Counted from the first letter of the stretch, positions 1-13,445 are shown. The stretch: 64,000 nt of DNA from Seriola aureovittata (GCF_021018895.1 NC_079374.1:7328712-7392711), one strand, 5' to 3'. Notes: generated by a model not told the origin, from the sequence alone. Numbers and translations are program-made.

Positions 1-2040
1 GAAAAAAACATCATAGTATAGTATGTCAAAAAACGTCATAGTATAGTGTGCAAAAAAAGTAAAAAAAAAAGTCATAGTATAGTAAGGCATAAAAACGTCA
101 AAAAACGTCATAAAATACTAAGGCATAAAAACGTCATAGTATAGTATGTAAAAAGAGTAAAAAAAAAAAAACCTCATAGCATAGTATGTCAAAAAACATC
201 ATAGTAAGGCACTAAAATGTGAAAAAAACGTCATAAAATAGTAAAGCATGAAAATGTGAAAAACTTATTAGTATAGTAAGGCAAGCATCATAAAATAGTA
301 AGGCATAAAAACGTAGTATAGTAAGGCTTAAAAAAGTTTTAAAAAAGTCATAGTACAGTATGTCAAAAAACGTCATAGTATAATAAGGCATAAAAACGTC
401 ATAGTATAGTATGTAAAAAAAGTTTAAAAAAAACGTCATAGTATAGTATGTCAAAAAACGTCATAAAATAGTAAGGCATAAAAACGTCATAGTATAGTAT
501 GTCAAGAAATGTCATAAAATAGTAAGAAATAAAAATGTGAAAAAAACATCATAGTATAGTATGTCAAAAACGTCATAGTATAGTATGTCAAAAAACGTCA
601 TAGTATAGTAAGGCTTAAAAAAGTCCAAAAAAAGTCATGGTATAGTAAGGTATTAAAATGTGAAAAAAACATCATAGTATAGTATGTCAAAAAACGTCAT
701 AGTATAGTGTGCAAAAAAAGTAAAAAAAAAAGTCATAGTATAGTAAGGCATAAAAACGTCAAAAAACGTCATAAAATACTAAGGCATAAAAACTTCATAG
801 TATAGTATGTAAAAAGAGTAAAAAAAAAAAAAACCTCATAGCATAGTATGTCAAAAAACATCATAGTAAGGCACTAAAATGTGAAAAAAACGTCATAAAA
901 TAGTAAAGCATGAAAATGTGAAAAACTTATTAGTATAGTAAGGCAAGCATCATAAAATAGTAAGGCATAAAAACGTAGTATAGTAAGGCTTAAAAAAGTT
1001 TTAAAAAAGTCATAGTACAGTATGTCAAAAAACGTCATAGTATAATAAGGCATAAAAACGTCATAGTATAGTATGTCAAGAAATGTCATAAAATAGTAAG
1101 AAATAAAAATGTGAAAAAAACATCATAGTATAGTATGTCAAAAATGTCATAGTATAGTATGTCAAAAAACGTCATAGTATAGTAAGGCTTAAAAAAGTCC
1201 AAAAAAAGTCATAGTATAGTAAGGTATTAAAATGTGAAAAAAACATCATAGTATAGTATGTCAAAAAACGTCATAGTATAGTGTGCAAAAAAAGTTAAAA
1301 AAAAAAGTAATAGTATAGTATGTCAAAAAACGTCATAAAATACTAAGGCATAAAAACGTCATAGTATAGTATGTCAAAAAACGTCATAGTATAATAAGGC
1401 ATAAAAACGTCATAGTATAGTATGTAAAAAAAGTTTTAAAAAAACGTCATAAAATAGTAAGAAATAAAAATGTGAAAAAAACATCATAGTATAGTATGTC
1501 AAAAAACGTCATAGTATAGTGTGCAAAAAAAGTAAAAAAAAAAGTCATAGTATAGTAAGGCATAAAAACGTCAAAAAACGTCATAAAATAGTAAGGCATA
1601 AAAACGTAGTATAGTAAGGCATAAAAACTTCATAGTATAGTATGTAAAAAGAGTAAAAAAAAAAAACCTCATAGCATAGTATGTCAAAAAACATCATAGT
1701 AAGGCACTAAAATGTGAAAAAAACGTCATAAAATAGTAAAGCATGAAAATGTGAAAAACTTATTAGTATAGTAAGGCAAGCATCATAAAATAGTAAGGCA
1801 TAAAAACGTAGTATAGTAAGGCTTAAAAAAGTCATAGTACAGTATGTCAAGAAATGTCATAAAATAGTAAGAAATAAAAATGTGAAAAAAACATAGTATA
1901 GTATGTCAAAAACGTCATAGTATAGTAAGGCTTAAAAAAGTTTAAAAAAAAGACATACCATAGTATGTCAAAAAACGTCATAGTATAGTAAGCCATAAAA
2001 ATGCCAAAACACCTCATAAAATAGTAAGGCATAATAACGT
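1..2040. repeat. AT-rich tandem array with higher-order structure
   Basis: About 2 kb is built from variants of a unit of roughly 25-35 bases. Each unit has a core like cgtcatagtatagtatgtc or cgtcataaaatagtaaggc, separated by runs of A. A larger pattern is superimposed: the block starting gaaaaaaacatcatagtata recurs at about 1, 662, 1236 and 1474, and long stretches between the first two starts match almost base for base. The array is cut by the left window edge and ends sharply near 2040. The open frames inside it are low-complexity Tyr/Phe-rich translations of the repeat and are not genes. Confidence 0.95.
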
Positions 2041-4478
2041 CATCTCAAGTGAAAAAGGATCAGTTGTATGTTCAGGGCTTGAAAGTATCAGAGCGTACAC
2101 AAACTCCTCCCTCCGCCCCATGTCCTCTCCCTACGATATAATACATAAGCTGTAACACTTGTAAGCAGCAAGAGAGAATAACAGGTGAGGTTGAGTTACC
2201 TCAGTGAGTTCAGCTAATTGTCGCTTTCCTGGAAGTGCATTAAAAAGATAAAACTCACTAAAGACCTTCCATGCAAAGGTATTACACATTATTTTGTCCA
2301 TTTTTATGACGAATTGCAGACTTCTCTGGCTGGCGAGAAAACCTGAGGAATGTATTTAATTACAACATTGCAGTAAATCGTTTGTCAAGGCACCCCACTT
2401 GGTCTCACAGGGAACCGGTTACTGTTAAAACTGGGCAGGGAGAAGTGTTTCTCATGTCTGATTCTCATATCCAAACAATTCTTTTTTTTTTTTTTTTTTT
2501 TTTTTGTATTTATCACTTCATTTTTTGTGTGGAGTCTGCCAGAACGATGCATTCATGTCCAGTGCTTAGTTAGCTTGTGAACCGAGTGCAGCTGATTCAC
2601 AAAGCTAAGCCTCCCTCACCTCCCTCAGCGCCGATCGCCACAAATAAATTATCAACCTGTGGGAGGCAAATTATGTCACTGCTGTGACACTTTTTTGTTC
2701 CTGAGGGGACATGTTTGCTGTTGACTGTTACCATAAATTCACAAATACTGTCCTTTATTCAACCCAACTGCGGCGTGCCAGGCCATTATTGGAAACAGGC
2801 TTTTATTCTCAGCTGCCAGTTTATTAGCTACACAGAGCTAAAGCTAATGCAGTGTAATACAACAGTCCTGCAATAACTCCTTCCTCGTGAAGGTTATAAT
2901 GTCAGAGTGGTGTCAACAAGGCTAAATAACAAAGAAACACCATGATGTATATTTCAGCACAGTTCAACAGCACCACAAACTACAGTGTCCAGAATGATGA
3001 CAGTTGAATCGTCACCTCTCTCATGAAGGACATAGACTACATTTACAGGTGTACCTAATAAACTGAGTGTATGATAGACAGTCATATCTTTAATGAGATG
3101 TTTCCTGATTTGCTGCAGTTTTAATTTGTTGTTGATGCTTTTTGCCTGCATGTTTACCTGTTGTCGTGATAAGACGCATAATTTCGTACTCTCTGCTCTG
3201 CTGCTCCGAGTTTCTTTTCTCTAACAGAAATACTGTTTTTAATTCTTTTGATTGATGCCAGTTGTGTCCAGTTCGCTATTTTTCAAGTGCGGTCAGTTCA
3301 GAGTCACTGAAACTTTTCCTGCGTCAACGTTGCACATTAAAGCCTTCCAGCATCTTCCAGTCCCGCTACGATTTTAATTTTAAACATTTGCAAGAAATAT
3401 GACAGTGACTCAGTGAGACTCTGAAAAAAAACAGGAGAGCAGAAATGATTTTAATTGGTGAATAAAAAGTGTATTTGTGATAAAAAGCAGAAAGTTGGTG
3501 AGTCAGACATGACTGTTTTTGTGATGATGGAATTAATGCTGTGGAAATTTACCTGTATAATGTACTATACAGGTGCGTTTCACTGTGTCTAATCTGTTGT
3601 TTAATTAATTAGTTTGAAATTTACCACATGATGATGGACTGACGTTGCCTCCTGCGATCTGTCTCAGGTGAATGGACCCTACCATCCCGCCCAGTCTTCT
3701 GGCCTGTGACAGACGACCAATCAGACCTCTCTGCTGGATTGATGAGGTGGTGACGGCCTCTCAACTGGAGGCCATTAACGGACATCATGTTGCCCGTGTG
3801 GTCTGACCTCGTCCCTTCCTCTTCAAGGCTCCGAAGCATCGTGGGGGAAATTCTCCTTTTGTTCTGTCCCTGCCAAGAAGGACAAAATGAACAGTGGCAG
3901 GCCACATTCAGCAGCGTGTGGCCTGGTGAGCGGTCGTTCTCATTCACCGCAGACTATTTGTGGATCTGGTATGGTTCTTGGATTATGCCTTACACAAAGA
4001 CTTCTTATTCAGCAGTTTCCTCAAACATCCCTAAATATGAAGCATCGTGTCAAGCCTGACAGTCACTCAAAGCCTTTTCCATCGTGCGGTCAGATCAAAT
4101 GTCTTTGCCCATGCCTCAAAAACTGTCAGACTTTTCAGATGCTGGACACTAAAGGATGACTTATGTCTGGATTTCCACACTGTTTCATTCCACACCGCTC
4201 TGGACTGCAAAAGCTCTGTATGAAGTAAAGACTAATGCTGCGTTTGACTCAGTCGGAAGTTGGAAATTCCTACCCGGTACAACGCTGTAATAACAACCTC
4301 TGTTCTCATGCAGTCATAGCTGGAAAACCCCAGACGTGAGAGGAATTAACGCCGGGGATATTTCCTTTGATTGACACAAACACTGCTCCTTATACAGCAG
4401 CTAATGTCCCTCTAATCGTTGGCTAGGTATCACAACAGCATTAAGTTTACATCACAAAGTCGTGTTTATCCATTTAGC
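2041..4478. other. Intergenic, no gene recognised
   Basis: This is unique-looking sequence beside the tandem array. It contains a T24 run at 2482..2505. No exon with convincing splice sites and no known protein motif was found. The short open frames (for example near 3621..4159, on both strands) are unremarkable. Confidence 0.6.
3045..3076. repeat. Possible DNA-transposon terminus fragment
   Basis: The stretch aggtgtacctaataaactg followed by gagtgta resembles the terminal inverted repeat of a common fish DNA element that reads ...ggtgtacctaataaagtgg.... Only one end is seen and no partner lies nearby, so this is a relic at best. Confidence 0.35.
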
Positions 4479-4808
4479 AACTTGACATTTGGGAAATACA
4501 CTTATTTGCTTAATTGACTCAAGTTAGATATTTGATATTTGTGCGTTAAATATGAAGCTAAGGGACAGTTAGGTTAGTCAAGCATAAAGTCTGGAGGCAA
4601 GGGGAAAAGGCTAACTTCGCTATGTCATAAACAAACAAGACATATTGTGTTAGTTTGTCAGCTTTAAAAATGTTTTTCTTACCTTTTGAACAGCTGTAGC
4701 TTCATATTTAACACACAGATATGACAGTTTAATCCCTCTTCTCATCTAATGTCTGACAGGAGAGCATATAATAATATTTCCCCAAAATGTTGGCGTATTC
4801 TTTAAGCT
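4479..4808. repeat. Inverted pair of a dispersed fish repeat
   Basis: Two arms of one repeat face each other. The left arm (4479..about 4600) carries catttgggaaata, then gttagatat, then gtgcgttaaatatgaagcta. The right arm (about 4690..4808), read on the minus strand, carries cattttggggaaata, then ttagatgagaag, then gtgtgttaaatatgaagcta. A third relative is at 10168..10400. The family resembles a very common percomorph repeat; its class is not known to me. Confidence 0.65.
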
Positions 4809-6875
4809 TTAAATCCACGCACAGTTTCCAGTTGGATTTAAGGTGATGTGCTGAAAGTCTAAGGAGTGATGAAATACTGCTGATATCTGCATCACAAAAA
4901 ACTCATTAATTTCCACTTGGCTTCTCTGTTGCATTTTCTTAGCAGGAAGTTCATAATTTCTTACTGTATGGTTTGTCTGGAAGGCAGCAGAGCATCTATG
5001 TGCTTCTACCTACAACTCAGCATCATTGTTAAATCAATCAATTAAGAATTGTCAAACATTCACAGGTTGCAGTTTCTCAAATGTGCGAATCTGCTGCTCT
5101 TTCTGTTTTTATATTGTCATAAACTTGATATTCTTTTTGTCACATAAAAACGAGCAAGTTAAGGACCTCACCTGAGCAGTTTTGATCTTGAAACTGTAGA
5201 GATAAAACTTAAATCACGAGGCTTCTCTTCGTCTATAGTAGTGCCTGTCTGAAGATACACTGCCCAGTCTTTGTTAAATCAGCCTCATCGTCCAGCTGAT
5301 CCTCCTCACTGTCTGCAGAAGCTTTCTACCTGGAGGTCAGGAGATGATAGAAAGGATTACAAACAGTATTCTCTCACTGTCTCGTGTATTTGCTTCTAAA
5401 TAGTTTTAGGATTGTACGTTTTCTCTTGTGAAATGCTGGATAGTTTTCAGCTGCTCTGCTTCCTCTGATATTTACTGCTTGACAGCGTCACTTTGTTTTA
5501 ACGGTGCACAAGCCAACAAGGATCAGAACTGCTGTTTTATAGCCTTTCTCACTCTCGCATGATGAAGGAAAGGAGACTTGTTTGATTTTTCTTTTCCTCT
5601 TGCCTTTGCTAATGGAGCTTGAAATCTTTTGTGCCTGTTTGTCTGTTTTGTCCCTCACTCACTAAATTCCTCTTTATTTGCACAGTTAGCTCCACTTTAC
5701 TCTGTTTTCACAATCCACAAGTCGTTTGTTTTAACTCAGACTACCACACTGGTGGCTTTACTTTATCAGGGCAAATCAAATGTACTGAACTTTTTCCAGC
5801 AGTCATTATGTAGCAAACCCGATCTGTCTGGTACCCCCCCCCCCTCCCGGAGGTAACACTGTCACCATGTAAATGTAGATTCTGTTTGGGATTTCACCTG
5901 CATGTAGTTGTGTCTTCACCCAGTTCTGTCTGCTGTGTTTCCACATCATGAATCAGCATCTGCATCTTTAAATCATTTCACTTCTGCTGGAAAGAAACAA
6001 ACAAAAATAGTGACACTATCATAAAGTTCAGCTTCAAACTTGAGGCTTCTTAAATTGTAACTTACACGTTTTTTTTTTAAGTCTCTTCCAGAGGGGAGAT
6101 GTCGTTGCCGTGTCAGTTGCTCAATGACATTTCTGTGGCTCCGTTTGAAATCGCCCTGTTAAGAAAATGCAAACAGTCAAAAAGAAGAATTTTAGTCAGC
6201 TGTTAAACGTCTTTGATTCTTATTTTATTAAAGATAAACAAGGGGCGGGGTGACATGAGTCCAAGTAGAGAAACTACAAGACGCCCCTCGTGCTTTTACA
6301 AAAATAAAGATTTAAAGACTGAACGTGACAATGTGCTGTTCAGAATGTCATAAATACTGAAACTGGAGAATCTGAGTCAATCTGGTGTCACTGTTTTCCC
6401 TTCAGCCGTCTCCATTATGAAGAAACGACCTGAAAATGGCTTCAGATCAGTGAAGCTGTTATTGTCAGAACTGTGATCATGTCAGAATGTATATATAAAT
6501 ATATGATGAGCCAAATTTAGACTTTCTGGAGATGAATATTATCTTTTTTTATGATTTCAAAGTGATGAATGCAAAAGACTTACAGGAAATGACTTCTTTG
6601 GTGTCCACATGTCCTGTACTGTTTTTATTTTACTTTACACTGATTAAAATGATTTTGTTAAAGTGTTTTTCAGTTCCTGTTTGATAATAGACGCTCTGAT
6701 TGTCCATCGTCTTTCAATTTTGGTCAAGAACGAAGCTGAACAAAGACAATAAAGTACATATCTATCATTTAGTAGAGGACTAATTTGTTTTTACATCATC
6801 TCTCTAAATCAAACACAGGTGGCGCCCATGCTGCATTTTAACTCCTATGCTCTTATTTATTTTGTGCTTGGGTTG
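4809..6875. other. Intergenic, no gene recognised
   Basis: No coding exon could be supported. There is a C-rich run at 5831..5846 and scattered T runs. The longest open frames (for example 5619..5856) show no known motif and have no convincing splice context. Confidence 0.55.
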
Positions 6876-7145
6876 TCCGTCCATCCCATTCTCGAGGACA
6901 CAATAGCTCAGTAACACCTTGAGGGAATTTCTTAAGATTTGGTAAAAATTTTCACCTCAACTCAAGGAAAAACTGATTAGACTTTGGTGGTTAAAGGTTA
7001 AAGGTCAAGGTGACCTCTGAAAACAAATTTTAGCCATAACTCAAGACCTCACACAGCAATTATTACAGAATTTCACACAAATGGTTAAAATTTTATATGA
7101 GTCTGGATAAACAGGGATGTGACCTGAAACTAGTGGCGGAGGCAG
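6876..7145 (+). repeat. Degenerate dispersed fish repeat
   Basis: The landmarks, in order, are ccgtccatcccattctcgag, cttgagggaatttctt, actgattagactttggtggt, aaaggtcaaggtgacctctg and catttgggaaata-free tail text ending near agtggcggaggcag. These match the order of a family often seen in teleost intergenic DNA. There is no open frame and no clear ends; classification is left open. Confidence 0.55.
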
Positions 7146-7914
7146 ACAACCACAAGGTGCTAATTCTAGTTAGCATGTGAAACACCCTTAACAACTGGAC
7201 CCCAGGTTATATTTGCAACTGCAATGACAAACTGAATTTTTAGCAGAAAGAAGAAAAACAAAAAGCCATAAAATGATGTGTCTATATACTGAGAACAGTG
7301 TGTTCAGGACCTGAGATGAATTCAGGTCAGCCAGAGAGGGAAAATAATCCATCACTTGCAGCTGGTAACTGATAAAATAGCAATACAGCCAAACCAGGAA
7401 GACTCCCAAGTCTAAGAGAGTCAGCTATTACATGCTGAAGAGCTTAAAGCCTGTACTGCAGTCAGATTGCTCTGTGAAGAGAAAATCAGAGTTCACTTGG
7501 AAGGTGTCTGACGATGCTTTATATTTCAGAGAACCTCCTGAGTTCAAGCATTTTAACATTTTGGGATGAGTGTGCAGCAAGAAGACGTAAAACCATCACA
7601 CCTGTCAACTTCTCAGTGAGAGAACTGAACAAACCTTCCTGTAAATTCATTTATCAAAATGGAAAAGAAGATAAAATCCAAAAATTGTTTACATCAACTA
7701 AGATTCAAGTCAAAATGTTAAACTAATGTAGGATTTTATTTCCTTACCTTTCAGCCTCATTGAATGAAACATCTAGGTGTTTACATCTTTCTTCTCTTTA
7801 AAACTCAAGATTCAACCCCTTCATGAATCATGCGCATCGAGACTCCATCTACAATCAGAGCAGATGTGAAGCAGATGTGACATCCATAACATACAAAAAG
7901 TCTATAAAATTTAT
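7146..7914. other. Intergenic, nothing recognised
   Basis: There are short open frames on both strands only (for example 7188..7409 and 7514..7726). None has recognisable motifs or splice context. Confidence 0.5.
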
Positions 7915-8520
7915 CCGGTGTTGAAACAAGTAATCAGATCCTTTACTCAAGTTAACGTCCAGTGATCAAAAGTTTACTTTACCCCGTCACCAGACACCCA
8001 CATTTTTCTGCACAAGCGTGAAAATAATGTCAATACCCCAGCGTCCTTAAAGGTGCCTCTTTAAATTTTACAACCAAAAACTCAAGATGAGTTGTATCTT
8101 TTGTTTGGAAAACACTTTGGAGCTACAGCCACAAGTCTGAACAATCTCTGCGACAGATGTTGCAGTGATGTGAGGATCCTAAAATGCACAGATTTGCAAA
8201 GATAGAATCAGGAGACTTTGAGCGTTCAGGCAGTGTATAATTAGTAAGGTTGTGCGACGACTGTGAGTCTGGTACAGACCCAAGCACACGGGTGGGAGGG
8301 TGCATTTTAAAAAGGTTAAAAGGTTAAATGTGCATTAATATTATCAGCAGAAAAATGTAGTAAAGTAAAAGTAGTTATTATACAGGAGAATGGCTTTTAG
8401 TATTCTGTCATTTCAACTGATGCGTTTATGTGTAAGCATCATTTTATAATATTTTACTATATATTTACTATATTTCCTTCTAAAATGCAGTTAAGTATAA
8501 AATCTAACTACATTAGTATT
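7915..8520 (+). repeat. Interrupted copy of the 'AAGTACTTTACT' fish repeat
   Basis: The left piece (about 7915..7980) has acaagtaatcagatccttta. The right piece (about 8320..8520) has ttatcagcagaaaaatgtag and aagtaaaagtagttattata. These belong in this order to the family also seen at 14680, 15965, 19080 and 53225. The ~340 bases between them do not align with the family and may be an insertion. Confidence 0.6.
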
Positions 8521-9940
8521 AGTGGACACTTGTTCATGAATCACCATCATAACTTCAACAAGCTAGCAAGCTAAGAGGCTACATCTTTTAAATGTAGTGG
8601 GACAGTCAGGCTTAAACACAAAATAACCTCCCTACTAAATCTTTAAAAATGAATCACATATGGTCTAAAAAAAAAAAAGTCCAGTAATTTCTTAAAACAA
8701 CTGTTAGCAAACACCACTCTAAAGCTAATGCTATAGCGTAACTTATAGTGTAACAAATGCTAATGCTATAGCGGTTTTCACACCGGCAGGATGGTGTATA
8801 TGGGACTGATTCAAAATGAACTAAAGTGTCCGTGTCTATTGTGATGAAGGAACATGTCAGCCGGTGTGGCTCCATGTGTTTTTAATAGTTTTAACAACAG
8901 TTTAAAAATGGAGTCATGTGGCCCAGAGGAACATGATATATGAGGCTTTGACTACACAGACAAAACCTGTTATTAGGAACAATTTGTGGATGGTTTTGGT
9001 CTATTCATGAGTTTTGTTGACAGTAATTAAAATACAGAATATCAGCATTATCCTCTCAGTGGGATGTTGCCCCACAAAATCTTCGCTGTTTTGAGGAAGG
9101 AAAGGGGATATCGAATATATCATGATTTGTTTTGACAGTGCAGCTATAAAGACTTACTTCACCTTATTTGTTTTATGGTTAAATTCATTTTATAGATACA
9201 GGAAGTGAATAATCTTTATAAATGTGTGTCTGATGTGTAGACTGGTGTGATTCACCTGCAAAGATGAGACAGAGATCGAATCCAGAGGCTTCAGGTGCCT
9301 TTTCCCTTTAAGAACACAGGAAAGATTGAGACACATAAGTGGCTGAATTAGAAGGATAAACAGCAGGTGTTGCACTCAGTGTGTTTTTTTTCCACCGGTC
9401 TCACCTTCCCTCCACAGAAAACAGCATCATGTTCCAGGAAGTGAAGAAGTGGCCGTGTGCTGATTAAAAATCTCCAGCCGGCATGTCTGCTCTCCGCTGT
9501 CCTCGCCGCCTCCCGTCTCCTCACCTGCCCACATCCTGCTGACCGCGGTGACCCTCTTTCATCATGTCTCATCTTCGGCTTTTTAATCTCTCTATTCGTT
9601 CTGGCCGGATTAAAGTGCTGAGCAGGAGATGGGGACGGAAGGATGCTGCTGTCCTGTAAATGAAGAGCTGTGGCGGGTGGAGGAGCAAATCCATCTTTTA
9701 TGGACCTCCCTCCGTGACAGGCAGGGATTAGCTGGTCAAAACAGAGAGGCAGCCAGAGCAGGAAAACACAGGAAATCATCACAAGCCTTTGCCAGTGTTC
9801 AAATGACACTGAAGAGTAAAACATGCAGATCACTCTTATATGACGATATTTTTTTTTTTTTTATCTGCATTGCTACATCTAAAAAGGAAGTTGGAAACTG
9901 CTGCTGACATGCACGACAATAATAAACATACATTAGTTCA
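8521..9940. other. Intergenic with a GC-richer patch
   Basis: Most of this looks like ordinary AT-rich intergenic DNA. The interval 9400..9660 is GC- and CpG-richer than its surroundings. It gives a 161-codon minus-strand open frame (9348..9833) with no recognisable domain. A pyrimidine tract ending ccctccacag at about 9417 resembles a splice acceptor, but the frame after it closes within 13 codons. I do not call a gene here. Confidence 0.4.
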
Positions 9941-9944
9941 CATA

Positions 9945-10095
9945 CAGTCCAGACAATAAATATTTGGACAGTTACACACTTTTCGTTCTTCAGGCTCCGA
10001 GCTTCAGCACATTCAATTTGAAATAAATGAATGAAGGATTAAATAAAAGTCTCGGCTTTAATTTGAGGATGTTTACGTCAGTAATTAGAAACTGT
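9945..10095 (+). repeat. Degenerate Tc1-type terminal region
   Basis: The sequence acagtccagacaataaatat followed by ttggacagttacacac resembles the terminus of a fish element beginning tacagtgcctttagtatttggacagtg. It is followed by aaataaatgaatgaagg and ctttaatttgagg in the expected order. No transposase and no second end were seen. Confidence 0.45.
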
Positions 10096-10167
10096 GTAGC
10101 TGAAGCCCTGAAAGATTTGTAATTGAGCTGGAAACTGCTTGCAGACTTGTCCTTGTGGGGGTAGCCC

Positions 10168-10400
10168 TTAAAGGAATAGTTTGACAGTTTGGGAAAATGC
10201 TTTCATTTGTTTTTCTTGGCGAGAGTTAGATGAGAAGATTGATACCGCTCATATTTGTAATTAAACATAAGGCTGCAGCCAACAGCTGGTTAGCTGCAAC
10301 CAGCTTTCTACAAACAGTAGAAACAGGGGCAAACAGCTTGACTGGCTCTGTCTGAAGGCAATAAAATCTGCCTAGCAACACCACTAATACTAACTAATTA
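10168..10400 (+). repeat. Dispersed fish repeat, relative of 4479..4808
   Basis: The landmarks are aaaggaatagtttgacag, tttgggaaaatgc, ggcgagagttagatgagaag, cagccaacagctggttagct, agaaacaggggcaaacagc and tggctctgtctgaagg. This is a better preserved single-orientation copy of the family that forms an inverted pair near 4.5 kb. Confidence 0.65.
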
Positions 10401-12660
10401 TTTCTCTTTTGATTAATACATACAAAAACCAGCGTCTAAAAATAATGATTCACTGTTTTACAGGTTACTAACATCCAAGACACAGACAATGACCAGCTGA
10501 ACAAGGCCTGTTCACTGATGCAGGCTCGTGACAACAGTTAAATCAAACGGGAAGTTAAATGAAGCCATTTCACTGAGCTCATTAAGTAAATGTCGTTTTA
10601 ATGAATAAAATGTATTGTTAAACACTGTTTTTGTTCTGACCTTCTCTCAAACATGAGCTCATCGTGTGGCACTGCTTTCTGTGAGGATTTTTTCCCTTAA
10701 CTTAAAGTGACATTTCACCTTCAGAGAAGTCCAGGAAAAATCTAGTGTTTTTTTTAACATGGCCAATAGATCTGTAAGTATATCTTTGGGAGAAACAGAC
10801 AATACTGTTGCGTAAGTGTAGACGGTGTCTTTTGGGTGCCATGTTCATTTCCCTGCAAGTAGTTTGAAGGTTAGTTAAATGGGGAGCGTCACTCATATAC
10901 TGGTTGTCTATGGGATCAGTATGTTTATTCCTTAAAGCAGGAAACAGACGTTTACTTTTATGTATTGACAAAGTCTCTACATTACTATTAATAACTAAAT
11001 GCAAATTAAGTGACTTTTGTATGAGCTCAGAACTTTACAACATACAACGTTATTTAGTATGTCTTCTGATCATGAAAAGAAAACATTTCCCCCAAATTAT
11101 GCCGCAGTTTCCTTCACTCTAGATCGACCTAAACTGCATTAGGATCACATTTGTACTGTTTGTACTGAGATGATGATTTTGTGTTTGTTGCCTGGGCGAT
11201 TAATAGGCTTTGTTTTCTGTACACAAGCTGTTAGCTTCAAGGGGGACGCTGCTTCTAGTACCATTAACCATTCTGACTCAGAGCCCAACAGAATTTAATG
11301 CACCAGCGGCCTGTAATTCCCACTTGTGGCTGCAGAGGCCGCTGTTGCTGCTGCTCAGCAAAAGTTACGTCGTCTTGCGTTAATTAGTAGCTTTAGAGAT
11401 TTTGATACCTCAAAGTGTTTCCTCGTCTCCAGTATTTATGCTAAGCTGCTCAGCGTATAGGGAAGGCTATCGATTTAACTCCACACGAAAAGTAAATAAG
11501 AATATTTTCCATTATGTTGTTGTTATGTTTCTGTGGCGCAACTAGAGTTAAAAAAAGACATTATCTGCTCTCACCTGGTCAAACAAACTGATTCCAGACT
11601 CCTCCTTCCAAAAGATCCTCGTGACTCATCTCAGCTTGTAGACCAACTGAATTCACGGACTGGTGTGCAGCTGTTTTACACAGCAATGTTTCCCATAATG
11701 AACTCAACTTCACACCTGTAGGGAGAATGACAGAAAGGGAAAGGCAGTGAACCTGAATGACTCATCAGCAGGATCCTTGTACAACAGCAGGTTCACACAT
11801 TTGCACACATTCAAATTGAAGATGAACATGATAAAAAGAAAAAGTAACTAAACAGCAACTTCAAATCAAACACAGACTTCAGTGCAATGAAGACAGGAAT
11901 AACAAACTTTTAACCACACACTCGGCACCCATGTGTGGATGCTATCAGAGTTTTCATGACCAACATGTGCTCAGAGCCATTTGGTCTCAGCATCCCCCTT
12001 TGAAGCTCAGATTTAGACAGTGCTGAGCGATCCCTGGATCAATCAAACCAGGTCTGACCTCCAGATGATAAAAAATTAAAAACTGGTCTTACTGGTAATT
12101 AGTAGAAGTACACAAAGCAACAGGGGAACGGTGAAGTGCATGAGGAAGCTGTGTGACGATTTGTCGAGTGTGTGTTCGGTCAAGATCACGGTCAAACTCA
12201 TAAAAAGTGTGTGGCTGCACTAATGAGACCTCCTAGGGAACGCTGAGCAGTTGAGTAGTTTCCAATGTCATTACCTCTCCTCCTGCTGATATTTTCCCCT
12301 GTTTTATACCAAGACTTGAACACCGATACTGCTGCAGAGAATGACTCATTTTCTTTGGTTGTGCATTTTATTTACTGTCACTCATCCAATGTGCTGGTTT
12401 GTCCCTTTTAACCGCTGGTAACCACACTCCAAGCATTTGTGACCCCATGAAAAGTCTAGATTGGTCTGAGACGTCTGCTGTTTGACATAATAAAAAGGGA
12501 GGCAGAATACAAACAGAGTTAGAAAAAAGCCTGAATGTCAACACAGGCAAATAGCACATAAACCAGAGGAAAATCTGACGCATGCCACACTGAGGTGACA
12601 CTAAAACCAAAGTGCAAGAACAAACTAGACTAAGAGTCTGCAGCGGTGCTAGCAGCTCTA
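10401..12660. other. Intergenic, no gene recognised
   Basis: Open frames up to 100 codons occur (for example 10702..11004 minus), but none has motif support. No exon, promoter or RNA gene was identified. Confidence 0.5.
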
Positions 12661-12662
12661 TG

Positions 12663-13445
12663 AGGCTGTACTGAGAAACAGCAGTGCTTAGAAGGCTTGA
12701 CGTTTACCCTGTTCACCACCTTATTTTTTGCATGCTAGCATTTGCTAGTTAGCGCACAGAACACAAAGTAGAGCTGAGGCTTATTAGTTTTGCAAGTATC
12801 TAGTCAAAAACTGAGGTATTAGACAAACTTCACCTGATGATTGCGCTTATCATTGAGAAAAAATCAGGGCATCAAAGTTACGTTTCATCCTGAGGGGACA
12901 ATGAATGTCTGCACCAAATTTCACAACAATCCATCCAGTAGCTGTCGAGATTTTTCAATTAAAACAAACACGTCACCCTCATAATGGCACTAGAGGATAA
13001 GTCAGCGGATGATTCATCCTCTGGGGAACATGAATGTCAGGATAAAATTTACTAAGACGTTTCACTCTGAACCAACAATGTCAACCTCATGGTGGCACTA
13101 CAGTAAAAACTACAGGATCACTTATGTCAGCAGGATGCATCCCCTGGGGACCTTAGAGGAAAACTCATGGGTTCATCAAAATCGGAAGGATACACCTTCT
13201 GGGAACCATGAATGTCTACACCAACTTTGGCCAATCCATGTGATAAATGCTTTTACAAAGTCATTAAAGTGTGTCCACTAGGGACCTTGAGTTGTCAAAT
13301 GTCAACCTCATTGTGGCACCACAGTAAAAGTCAAGGGATCACAAAAGTCAGTAGGATTCATCCTCTGAGGCCCATGAATGCCTGGGCCAGATTTCATGAC
13401 AATCTAATTGTTGTCAAAATATTTCAGTCTAGAACAAAGATGTGA
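12663..13445 (+). repeat. Long degenerate dispersed repeat with ~130 bp internal units
   Basis: It begins with aggctgtactgaga, passes through catgctagcatttgctagtt, then runs through several imperfect copies of a ~130-base unit. Each unit carries forms of gtcaacctcatggtggcact, gtcagtaggattcatcctct and gaccatgaatgtctg. Related copies in the same orientation lie at 54408..54665 and 56545..56890. Short open frames here (13009..13445) are translations of the repeat. Confidence 0.7.

Noticed and set aside
212..2032. Tyr/Phe-rich open frames on the minus strand
   Set aside because: They are translations of the AT-rich tandem array; frame and composition follow the repeat unit.
1..2040. CRISPR-like regular spacing of repeats
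   Set aside because: Units are contiguous variants without unique spacers, and the sequence is eukaryotic.
9348..9833. 161-codon minus-strand open frame
   Set aside because: No recognisable domain; it lies in a GC-richer patch where long open frames arise by chance, and there is no splice or promoter support.
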